Below, piece after piece: positions 1 to 5,069 of a stretch of 8,117 nucleotides of DNA. Below the pieces are notes generated by a model. It was not told where the DNA came from. It was given only the letters and a program-made list of their open reading frames with translations, and did not search any database. The stretch is taken from assembly GCA_947565485.1 (NCBI GenBank), contig CANOGG010000045.1, positions 1-8,117 of the forward strand. Reading direction: 5' to 3'. The position numbers were made by a program, and so were the translations under genes. This DNA is from an uncultured Mycoplasma sp. GTDB lineage: Bacteria; Bacillota_I; Bacilli_A; RF39; UBA660. How positions within the stretch are numbered: position 1 is the stretch's first letter; each line of letters opens with the position of its first letter.

Positions 1-454
1 AACGTTTCCTCTAAAGTATTTTATTGGCTGGTCGCCTCCAGAATAGTCACCTTTAGTCCATGTATATACTCCATCACCTGATATTCCAGCAAACATAGAA
101 TCATTAGTTGATGTTCCAGTTATTCCTGCTATAATATCACTTGACGTAATTCCAAAACTTTCTTTGTCAAAATACAAATAACAACTTGTTCCACTCTTTG
201 TTAGATTATCTATTGTTATATTCCAACTTTCTTTATTCCATATAGGTACTGCCTCATTTGTACAAGTACTCTTACTCTTATTAAAGCCTAAATTAGAACT
301 GCTACTGGGAATATCATCACTTCTTATATAATCAGTATCATTTTCGCCTTTTGTATATACAGCCATAATATTTACATCAGGTTTATTCTTTCCTTTCTCA
401 ATAGTTAACTTACCATCAAAACTTCCACCTATATCAATATTTTGGTTAGTATCT
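1..454 (-). pseudogene. Continuation of the SipW-dependent-type surface protein in the shifted frame, partial
   Basis: Reading past the stop at 446-448 after dropping one T gives an open frame to the window edge, about 151 codons with no stop. It begins LDTNQNIDIGGSFDGKLTIE and passes VNIMAVYTKGENDTDYIRSD to end at IKYFRGNV. The upstream side of this frame hits TAG near 469-471, so the shift lies between about 446 and 468, where the only 4-base homopolymer is at 455-458. There is no ribosome site and no convincing start, so this is the C-terminal part of the same protein, not a separate gene. From memory of related proteins in uncultured Firmicutes, the YFRGNV ending is usually followed by a Trp/Tyr/Ile-rich terminal domain; that part lies outside the window. 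Confidence 0.65.
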
Positions 455-1042
455 AAAATTAGGATACTCTAAGATAATATAGTAATATTTAACATCTCCA
501 TCACTCGTCGCTGTTATCATTTCATCTTCGACAAGCATTACTTTTGATTCAATATTACTTGTCTCAATAGTACCGCTTGCTACTGGTGAACCTAAATTAT
601 CAATATTAGAAATTGTACATTCTTCATTTAAATATTGCTTACCATTTTCTACTTTCGTTTTCTTTTCACAAGTACTTTTTGTATCAACACTATTAGATGT
701 TTTATAAACTGTGTAGTTAAGCGGTGTATTTAAAGTATTAATTCCTTTCCATATCAAATTATAAGATACTAATTCATTATTACCAGTCGCTGTTAACTTA
801 ATCGCTGATATATTCTTATGGCCGGGTAAAATATCTAAATCATTAAACTCAAGTGTTCCCTCAATTTTAATATTAGAACTTCCTAAAGTGGCTGTTGTTA
901 CATCTGTTTTAGGTCCAGCTCCCACTACTTTATCATTATTTATAAAATAAGCAAACGATATACCTATTCCTAGAACCATTAATACTCCTAGTATAATTAG
1001 TAACTTCTTGTTACTCCTTGTTTTAATCTGTCCTATTTTCAT
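446..1042 (-). CDS. TasA/SipW-dependent-type secreted surface protein, N-terminal part (frameshifted)
   Basis: This is the N-terminal part (198 codons to a premature stop) of a probable exported surface protein. A basic start (MKIGQIKTRSNKK) is followed by one hydrophobic segment at about residues 14-33 ending in SFAYF, which resembles the signal region of SipW-processed TasA/camelysin-type proteins. The rest is a Thr/Ser/Asn-rich beta-strand-like ectodomain with a C-x(n)-C pair near residues 125-142. The start is supported by AAGGAG (1051-1056), 8 nt upstream. The last residues (YYYIILEYPN) are followed by FRY and a stop, but the next frame continues sensibly to the window edge, so the stop is an artefact of one extra T in the TTTT run at 455-458. 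The gene is divergent from an Xre repressor, with operator-like palindromes between them. The export signal and the frameshift are seen in the sequence; the TasA-like function is inferred. Confidence 0.7.
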   Translation of the reverse strand: MKIGQIKTRSNKKLLIILGVLMVLGIGISFAYFINNDKVVGAGPKTDVTTATLGSSNIKIEGTLEFNDLDILPGHKNISAIKLTATGNNELVSYNLIWKGINTLNTPLNYTVYKTSNSVDTKSTCEKKTKVENGKQYLNEECTISNIDNLGSPVASGTIETSNIESKVMLVEDEMITATSDGDVKYYYIILEYPNFRY

Positions 1043-1086
1043 TTTTCCAACTCCTTTTTATTTTTTATAGTGCTACTTCATTTGTT

Positions 1087-1116
1087 ATAATAAACGAAAT
1101 GACATTTATGAGACAA
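1087..1116 (-). promoter_or_regulatory. Probable promoter of the surface-protein gene
   Basis: On the minus strand, TTGTCT (complement of 1111-1116) and TATTAT (complement of 1087-1092) are separated by 18 bp, giving a transcript start near 1080 and a leader of about 40 nt with AAGGAG before the ATG. The -35 box sits inside the palindrome at 1105-1130, so a protein bound there would block RNA polymerase. The match to sigma-A boxes is fair, not perfect. Confidence 0.4.
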
Positions 1117-1130
1117 CTTTGTCTCATAAA
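1105..1130. promoter_or_regulatory. Operator-like palindrome, 12-2-12
   Basis: The arms TTTATGAGACAA (1105-1116) and TTGTCTCATAAA (1119-1130) are perfect inverted repeats around the dinucleotide CT. It lies between divergent genes, one of which encodes an Xre-family repressor, so it is a likely dimer-binding operator. No T-run follows the right arm on either strand, so a terminator is unlikely. Confidence 0.6.
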
Positions 1131-1146
1131 AATAATATCAAAATGG

Positions 1147-1158
1147 GGCAAATTTGTC
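1147..1158. promoter_or_regulatory. Second, degenerate copy of the operator core
   Basis: GGCAA (1147-1151), AT, TTGTC (1154-1158) repeats the core GACAA-2-TTGTC of the palindrome at 1105-1130 with one mismatch and the same spacing. The two centres are 35 bp apart, somewhat over three helical turns. It lies upstream of the Xre gene and could be an autoregulatory site. No convincing sigma-A promoter for that gene was found beyond a weak TGcTATAT at 1161-1168. Confidence 0.4.
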
Positions 1159-1206
1159 AATGCTATATCAAAACTTATTTGTTACTATTTTTTTAGGTGA
1201 GTGTAA

Positions 1207-1431
1207 ATGTTAAGAGAATATAGAAAAAGAAGTAAGTTAAGTCAAGAAGAATTAGAACGGTTAAGTGGTATTGATAGAAAGACTATTTTTAGAATTGAAA
1301 ATGACTTGAATATGCCAATATTAGATACTTTTGCAAGACTTGCTTTAGCTTTAAAATTAAGTGATAAAGAAATAGCTGATATCGTAAAAAATTCTGTTTT
1401 AATTTCCAAGCATACTAAAGATAATAAATAA
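1207..1431 (+). CDS. Xre-family helix-turn-helix repressor (SinR-like size)
   Basis: This is a 74-residue one-domain DNA-binding protein. An HTH_3 (Cro/C1) fold covers about residues 3-59: helix 2 is LSQEELERLSG (11-21), the recognition helix is around DRKTIFRIEND (23-33), and the following helices contain LDTFARLALALKLS. The short basic tail (KHTKDNK) has no sensor or dimerisation domain. The start is set by AGGTGAG at 1195-1201, 5 nt before the ATG. It is transcribed away from the surface-protein gene, with two operator-like palindromes in between, so repression of that gene and of itself is the simplest inference, as in SinR control of tasA. The fold is certain enough; the target is inferred. 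A phage-type or antitoxin role cannot be excluded. Confidence 0.85.
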   Translation: MLREYRKRSKLSQEELERLSGIDRKTIFRIENDLNMPILDTFARLALALKLSDKEIADIVKNSVLISKHTKDNK

Positions 1432-1468
1432 AAAAGGTTGATAGTAGAATGGTTTATTCTAACAGGCT

Positions 1469-1498
1469 TATCAATATCCTTTGATATAGACTTTTTTT
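1469..1498 (+). terminator. Weak possible terminator after the Xre gene
   Basis: TATCAA (1469-1474) and TTGATA (1481-1486) form a 6-bp AT-rich stem, followed 5 nt later by seven Ts (1492-1498). The weak stem and the gap before the T-run make this doubtful. TTGATA may instead serve as a -35 box for the next gene. Confidence 0.25.
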
Positions 1499-1502
1499 AA
1501 TA

Positions 1503-1511
1503 TGTTATAAT
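1503..1511 (+). promoter_or_regulatory. Extended -10 promoter of the HicB-like gene
   Basis: TGTTATAAT is a perfect extended -10 (TGnTATAAT). A -35-like TTGATA lies at 1481-1486, 19 bp upstream of the hexamer. Transcription would start near 1518, which rules out the ATG at 1517 and favours the ATG at 1535. Confidence 0.6.
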
Positions 1512-1534
1512 AAATAATGAGGAGAATATGTAAA

Positions 1535-1819
1535 ATGAAAAAATATTTTTATCCAGTAATTTTTTCTAAAGAAAATAATGTTTATAATGTGAAGTTTATT
1601 GATTTTAATGGTATTTTTACTTGGAGTAATAGTTTTGAAGATGCTTATTATATGGCACAAGACGCTTTATATAATATGTTATTTGAATATAATGATAAAC
1701 TTCCAGAACCTACGGGTGATTATTTGAATAATAAAATTAATTCCAATGAATTTATCATAATAGTTATGTTAAATGTTATGGAGTATGAAAAGGAAATTTT
1801 AGCAAAGGCTGGGGAGTAA
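1535..1819 (+). CDS. HicB-like antitoxin-family protein, solitary
   Basis: This 94-residue protein has the HicB partial-RNase-H-like pattern: an initial strand FYPVIFSKENNVYNV, then FIDFNGIFTWSNSFEDAYYMAQDALYNML, matching the family scheme of P-G-x-x-T, 'S-x-E-E-A', and a helix of small and aliphatic residues. HicB proteins normally neutralise the RNase toxin HicA through binding, often with a C-terminal DNA-binding part. Here the C-terminus is short (IIIVMLNVMEYEKEILAKAGE) with no clear ribbon-helix-helix. The start at 1535 is chosen because AGGAG (1520-1524) precedes it by 10 nt; the in-frame ATG at 1517 lies at the predicted transcript start. No HicA-like gene is adjacent: the upstream neighbour is an Xre repressor and downstream is an 18-codon ORF. 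It could be an orphan regulator rather than an antitoxin. Confidence 0.7.
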   Translation: MKKYFYPVIFSKENNVYNVKFIDFNGIFTWSNSFEDAYYMAQDALYNMLFEYNDKLPEPTGDYLNNKINSNEFIIIVMLNVMEYEKEILAKAGE

Positions 1820-1875
1820 TGATGCTTGAGTTTGCTTTGGATAATATAACAGAAAAAGATATAAGCCAAGAATAA
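1819..1875 (+). CDS. 18-codon ORF coupled to the HicB-like gene
   Basis: MMLEFALDNITEKDISQE begins in a TAATG overlap with the stop of the HicB-like gene, behind GGGGAG (1811-1816), a layout typical of translational coupling. Its stop codon lies inside the terminator hairpin that follows. It resembles no peptide I know. It may be a real micropeptide, the remnant of a truncated second gene of the operon, or chance. Confidence 0.25.
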   Translation: MMLEFALDNITEKDISQE

Positions 1876-1897
1876 ATTATTGGCTTCAAATTTTTTT
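1863..1897 (+). terminator. Rho-independent terminator of the HicB-like unit
   Basis: AAGCCAA (1863-1869) pairs with TTGGCTT (1880-1886) across a 10-nt loop, followed by CAAA and seven Ts (1891-1897). It ends the Xre/HicB side of the window. Confidence 0.6.
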
Positions 1898-1917
1898 AAA
1901 AAAGTTTTAAAATACAC

Positions 1918-1946
1918 TTGACAAACATACTTTTTTGTAGTAGTAT
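1918..1946 (+). promoter_or_regulatory. Sigma-A-type promoter with no ORF downstream
   Basis: A perfect TTGACA (1918-1923), a 17-bp spacer and TAGTAT (1941-1946, four of six consensus bases) point into a stretch with no plus-strand ORF. Predicted transcript start is about 1953. Confidence 0.45.
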
Positions 1947-1969
1947 ACAAACTCGAACATTTAGTTTGT
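1947..1969. promoter_or_regulatory. Inverted repeat at the promoter, possible operator
   Basis: ACAAACT (1947-1953) and AGTTTGT (1963-1969) are perfect 7-bp arms around a 9-nt spacer, immediately after the -10 box. The left arm would lie before the transcript start, so it would act as DNA, as a repressor site, and not as an RNA hairpin. Confidence 0.35.
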
Positions 1970-2092
1970 TTGAATATTCTTTTCCATTCTTTGATATACT
2001 TCCTTTACTTAACTAATATCAAATTCTACTAATTCAAGCAAAATATAAATGTTTTCACTGAAAATGAAGTCGCTATTTGAAGCGACTTTTTG
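1953..2092 (+). ncRNA. Candidate small RNA of about 140 nt
   Basis: The stretch lies between a TTGACA promoter and a strong intrinsic terminator and has no plausible plus-strand coding frame. Its middle holds nested inverted repeats: TTGAAT (1970-1975) with ATTCAA (2032-2037), enclosing TTTGATAT (1990-1997) with ATATCAAA (2016-2023), then the terminator hairpin. It does not look like 6S, tmRNA, SRP or a known riboswitch. Promoter, pairing and terminator are seen; existence of the RNA is inferred. Confidence 0.3.
2067..2091 (+). terminator. Strong rho-independent terminator
   Basis: AAGTCGCT (2067-2074), loop ATTTGA, AGCGACTT (2081-2088), then Ts to 2091. The stem is GC-rich for this genome and the T-run is on the plus strand. 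It would end the candidate small RNA or readthrough from the HicB-like unit. Confidence 0.75.
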
Positions 2093-2097
2093 TTTTT

Positions 2098-2133
2098 AAA
2101 AAACCCATTTCTGGTTTAGAAATGGATTTTTTT
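2098..2133 (-). terminator. Bidirectional terminator after cdaR
   Basis: CCATTTCT (2105-2112) and AGAAATGG (2118-2125) form a perfect 8-bp stem with a 5-nt loop. Six As at 2098-2103 give a U-run on the minus strand just after the cdaR stop, and seven Ts at 2127-2133 give one on the plus strand. It therefore ends the cdaA-cdaR transcript and insulates it from the plus-strand side. Confidence 0.8.
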
Positions 2134-2134
2134 A

Positions 2135-3508
2135 TTAATTATTATTACTTATTTTTACCTTAACAGTAGATGATACCACAAAGTTTAGTTTAGGATCGTC
2201 ATTTTCAATCTTGATTGGTATGTCGTATTCACCTGCGGTATAATTTTCCAGGTCGATATAAGCTTTGATGTTACTTTCACTAACATTATCAATTACTGAT
2301 TGAACACCTTTTACAATAACGGTGATGCTATTAGTACCAATGATATTGGCGGTTAGACCACTTCCAAGATTTTTATGCGATATTGTAGAGATGTTTACTT
2401 CTTTTTGTTTTTCATCGCCAAATGTAACAGTAATAGATGCTTTATTCTCACTGATAGCTCGAACACCACTTGGTTTACCGATGTTTACATTGAATGATTT
2501 AGAACTATTAGTACCTTCGCCTGCAACATTGATAGTAACAGGAACACTAGTGATATTATTGATAGTTTCTTGGTCACCATAAATGTTTACGGTTTCACTA
2601 TTGCTATTATTGATTAAGATTGAAGCGATAGCTTTACCAGTGACTAAGTTGCCTGTTGTTAAGACTTCAATTGGAACACTCTTACTGTAAGTACCAAGTG
2701 TAATAGCCGCGGTTAGATTAGTTGGGATGATTTCAACATCTTCAATAATTCGACCTTTACTATCGTAGGCTACTAAAGTGATATTATCAACTTCATAGTC
2801 GCCTGCATCTTTTAGTTTATTATCGTTTAAGTCAATTAAGGCTTTAACAGAAGATATTTTATCAAGGGCATCTTTGCTTCCTTTAACGACTACTTCATTT
2901 TTAGATAATTCAACACTTTCAACACTTAACTTTTCATTTAAAGAACTGATATTAACTAAGTCATAATTAATGGTTTTAGTAACACTGATTTTATCTTTTA
3001 TAGTTACAGAAACATATGATGGGTCTAATTTATAATTGATAGAGTCGATTGATTTTGTATATGAAAGATAAACTTTGTATGCTGAATCACTCGCTTCATA
3101 ATCTGATAAGTCAAGAATTACCATGTTGGTGCCTAATTGTTTAGCTAAGTATATATCACTTTTGCGACCAATTAGAACAATATCGACTGTGTCAGGAATA
3201 CCTTCAACAACATAAGCTTCTTCATTATAGTTTACTTTTACAGGGACGTTAGTTATGACTTCGGCCTCTGATTCAACAAGCGTAATAACCCGAGAATCGA
3301 TTAGTAAAAACATAATAATAGCTAGTATTAGAGAAACATATATCATAAAGTTAGGACGATTTAAGATATAATCAAGTCTAATATTATGAGATTTTAAGGC
3401 TTCACTGATACTAAATATGATACGACTTATGGGGGTTACAATAAATTTATCAAGGATGCGATATATACCTAAGAAAATGTGCTTTATAAAATTAACGATT
3501 GATTTCAT
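2135..3508 (-). CDS. cdaR: CdaR, YbbR-domain regulator of the diadenylate cyclase
   Basis: This 457-residue membrane protein has one transmembrane helix (about 53-70, FMIYVSLILAIIMFLLI) and an outside part of four YbbR repeats at about 85-170, 177-270, 277-364 and 368-453. Each repeat shows the pattern V-x-V-x-G, a V-rich strand and an 'IDL' (IDLNDN, IDLENY). Family knowledge: CdaR binds the membrane cyclase CdaA and modulates c-di-AMP synthesis. Its ATG overlaps the cdaA stop (TAATG), with AGGTGA just upstream, so the two are translationally coupled. About 50 residues precede the membrane helix, longer than I recall for Bacillus CdaR, and contain an amphipathic stretch around FIVTPISRIIFSISEALKS that may lie on the membrane. 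A terminator follows directly, so glmM, the usual third gene, is not in this operon. Confidence 0.93.
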   Translation of the reverse strand: MKSIVNFIKHIFLGIYRILDKFIVTPISRIIFSISEALKSHNIRLDYILNRPNFMIYVSLILAIIMFLLIDSRVITLVESEAEVITNVPVKVNYNEEAYVVEGIPDTVDIVLIGRKSDIYLAKQLGTNMVILDLSDYEASDSAYKVYLSYTKSIDSINYKLDPSYVSVTIKDKISVTKTINYDLVNISSLNEKLSVESVELSKNEVVVKGSKDALDKISSVKALIDLNDNKLKDAGDYEVDNITLVAYDSKGRIIEDVEIIPTNLTAAITLGTYSKSVPIEVLTTGNLVTGKAIASILINNSNSETVNIYGDQETINNITSVPVTINVAGEGTNSSKSFNVNIGKPSGVRAISENKASITVTFGDEKQKEVNISTISHKNLGSGLTANIIGTNSITVIVKGVQSVIDNVSESNIKAYIDLENYTAGEYDIPIKIENDDPKLNFVVSSTVKVKISNNN

Positions 3509-4323
3509 TATTCTTCACCTGCACTATCTTTATTTTCTGCTTCATAGAATACTTCAGCTTTAGGATTAAGGGCTTCGATTAGAAGCATTCTAAATTCATC
3601 AAGGGTTAAATTATAATTTAATTCACCATCAACAGCAATACTGATACGGCCATTTTCCTCAGAGACTACTAAAGCGATGGCATCACTTTCTTCAGCGATA
3701 CCTAAAGCGGCCCGATGACGGGTACCGAGACGTTTAGAAATTGAAGGGTTCATGCTTGTTTTGAAAACAGCACCAGCGACAGTTATTCTATCTCCCTCGA
3801 TGATAACGCCACCATCATGAAGTGGGCCATTAGGGAAGAAAATAGTTTCTAATAAGTCACTAGATAAGTCAGCATAAATTTTACTGGCAGGCTCAATATA
3901 TTCCTGGAGGGATATTTCACGTTCAATAACTATTAGGGTACCAATACGATTACGTTTAAAGTATTCAATGGCTTTCATGATTTCAGCGACTACTTTTTCT
4001 CGTTCATCAATAGTTAAGACTTTGTGTCGGCCAAGTAGTTGTGTTCGGCCAATCGATTCTAGGACACTCCTTATTTCAGGTTGGAATATTACAATGATAG
4101 CTAGAGGGCCCCATTCGACACAGTATTGTAAAATGATACCAACAGTATATAGATTTAAGAGGTCACTTAGGAATTTAACTAGGAGTATTAAGATTACACC
4201 TTTAAAGATAAGAACCATTTTAATGTTATTTTTAATGTTTTTTAGAATAAAGTAAAAGACAAGCCAAACAACACTTATATCAATTATTTTTGTGGCTATT
4301 TCCCACATGGAATTTAATGTCAT
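3508..4323 (-). CDS. cdaA: CdaA, membrane diadenylate cyclase (c-di-AMP synthase)
   Basis: This 271-residue enzyme of the DacA/CdaA family condenses two ATP into c-di-AMP, the essential second messenger for potassium and osmolyte balance. Three hydrophobic helices at about 13-27, 36-54 and 60-80 anchor it, and the DAC domain covers about 95-245. It shows FFPNGPLHDGGVII (162-175) with catalytic Asp170 and LGTRHRAALG (199-208) with the RHR motif at 202-204, then VVSEENGRISIA. The triplet after His169 reads DGG, where the family motif is DGA: codons GAT GGT GGC. Length and motif spacing fit L. monocytogenes/B. subtilis CdaA, so the enzyme is probably active, but the Ala-to-Gly change deserves checking. 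AGGAG lies 9 nt before the ATG. An extended -10 promoter precedes the gene, so it can be expressed apart from the upstream coiled-coil operon. Confidence 0.95.
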   Translation of the reverse strand: MTLNSMWEIATKIIDISVVWLVFYFILKNIKNNIKMVLIFKGVILILLVKFLSDLLNLYTVGIILQYCVEWGPLAIIVIFQPEIRSVLESIGRTQLLGRHKVLTIDEREKVVAEIMKAIEYFKRNRIGTLIVIEREISLQEYIEPASKIYADLSSDLLETIFFPNGPLHDGGVIIEGDRITVAGAVFKTSMNPSISKRLGTRHRAALGIAEESDAIALVVSEENGRISIAVDGELNYNLTLDEFRMLLIEALNPKAEVFYEAENKDSAGEE

Positions 4324-4352
4324 ATATTCACTCTCCTACGACGATTATTAAA

Positions 4353-4361
4353 ATTATATCA
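4353..4361 (-). promoter_or_regulatory. Extended -10 promoter of cdaA-cdaR
   Basis: On the minus strand the sequence reads TGATATAAT, a perfect extended -10, about 30 bp before the cdaA ATG. The -35 region (TAGAAT at 16-18 bp) is weak. No convincing terminator separates it from the gene upstream, so readthrough is also possible. Confidence 0.55.
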
Positions 4362-4387
4362 AAAAAAGAGATTTAATTCTAGAGTTT

Positions 4388-4642
4388 TTAGGTAGTTTCT
4401 ACTTGGGCTTTAAACATTCTGGTTAAAACAGCAATAAGTTCGTTATCAATAACTTTGGTAACATAAGTATCAACTCCATCGATAAATTCTTCAAGAATTA
4501 CGACTTTTTTACTGTTTACTTCTCTTTTCTCGTTTAGACCCATGGCTAAAAAATATTTTTTGCCATAATACATAGCTTCGTTTAAAACAATGTATTCTTC
4601 TTTATTTTCTAAAACGATAATATGATTAATTTTTAGGCCCAT
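4388..4642 (-). CDS. Small DUF1292-like protein
   Basis: This 84-residue acidic/basic mixed protein has a beta-rich pattern, INHIIVLENKEEYIVLNEAMYYGKKYF, then VVILEEFIDGVDTYVTKV and a final helix ELIAVLTRMFKAQ. The scheme 'E-x-Y-x-V-L-x-E-x-x-Y-x-G-K-K-Y', then 'V-V-I-L-E-E', recalls DUF1292 (YrzB-type) proteins of Firmicutes, whose role is unknown. The start at 4642 is chosen because AGGAGG (complement of 4651-4656) precedes it by 8 nt; a longer reading from 4672 would run through that ribosome site and overlap the upstream gene. It begins one base after the stop of the coiled-coil gene (TAAaATG), so the two are in one operon. The family call is by pattern only. Confidence 0.65.
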   Translation of the reverse strand: MGLKINHIIVLENKEEYIVLNEAMYYGKKYFLAMGLNEKREVNSKKVVILEEFIDGVDTYVTKVIDNELIAVLTRMFKAQVETT

Positions 4643-4643
4643 T

Positions 4644-5069
4644 TTAGTTACCTCCTGTGCCGATGGGGTCACTTGCTTTTACAGGTTCAACTGGTATCAT
4701 GTCGATAACTTTTAAGCGTTCTTTAGAAGAAATTTCCTCAGGTTTAGAATTTAGATTTACAGGTTCTATTAAAGGTTCTAGTTCTTCGACTTCTAAAATT
4801 TTTGCAGGTTCTTCGCTTGGAGTAGAATTTTTAGAAGTACGCATTTCTTTTTCAAATAGATTATCAATTTTAGGAGCTTGGGTAGGAACTTTTTCTTCTC
4901 CCTCAGGCTTGATACTTGCTAAGAGCATATCAATTTGGTCGTATATTTCATCAGGACTTTTACTATATTTTTTACGATTTTTGAGCATTTTAATCTCTTC
5001 ATTGATACTTTTTAGTTTGTCTTTGTCGCGTTCCTCAGCGGCTAAATCTTTAGTTTTATACTCAAGCAT
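4644..5069 (-). CDS. C-terminal part of the coiled-coil protein, in the shifted frame
   Basis: These 141 codons start with helix (EYKTKDLAAEERDKDKLKSI) and end in a Pro/Glu/Ser-rich, probably disordered tail, with VKASDPIGTGGN at the end. It could be read as a separate gene starting at 5069, overlapping the upstream gene by 8 nt (ATGCTTGA), but no ribosome site precedes that ATG. In the same frame upstream, back to a TAA near 5131, the codons read SVIQEELKELQKLS, a good coiled-coil continuation of the upstream protein. It is therefore most likely the C-terminus of one gene of about 571 residues, broken by one extra A/T. The alternative, a coupled two-gene arrangement, cannot be excluded. Function unknown. 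Confidence 0.55.
   Translation of the reverse strand: MLEYKTKDLAAEERDKDKLKSINEEIKMLKNRKKYSKSPDEIYDQIDMLLASIKPEGEEKVPTQAPKIDNLFEKEMRTSKNSTPSEEPAKILEVEELEPLIEPVNLNSKPEEISSKERLKVIDMIPVEPVKASDPIGTGGN

Noticed and set aside
1720..1950. Minus-strand frame opposite the HicB-like gene
   Set aside because: It covers a terminator and lacks a ribosome site; the plus strand has the recognisable protein.
1952..1968. LexA/DinR-like box CGAAC-ATTTA-GTTTG
   Set aside because: The Firmicute SOS box has 4 bases between CGAAC and GTTCG. Here there are 5 and the right half has a mismatch; the longer inverted repeat ACAAACT/AGTTTGT explains the symmetry better.
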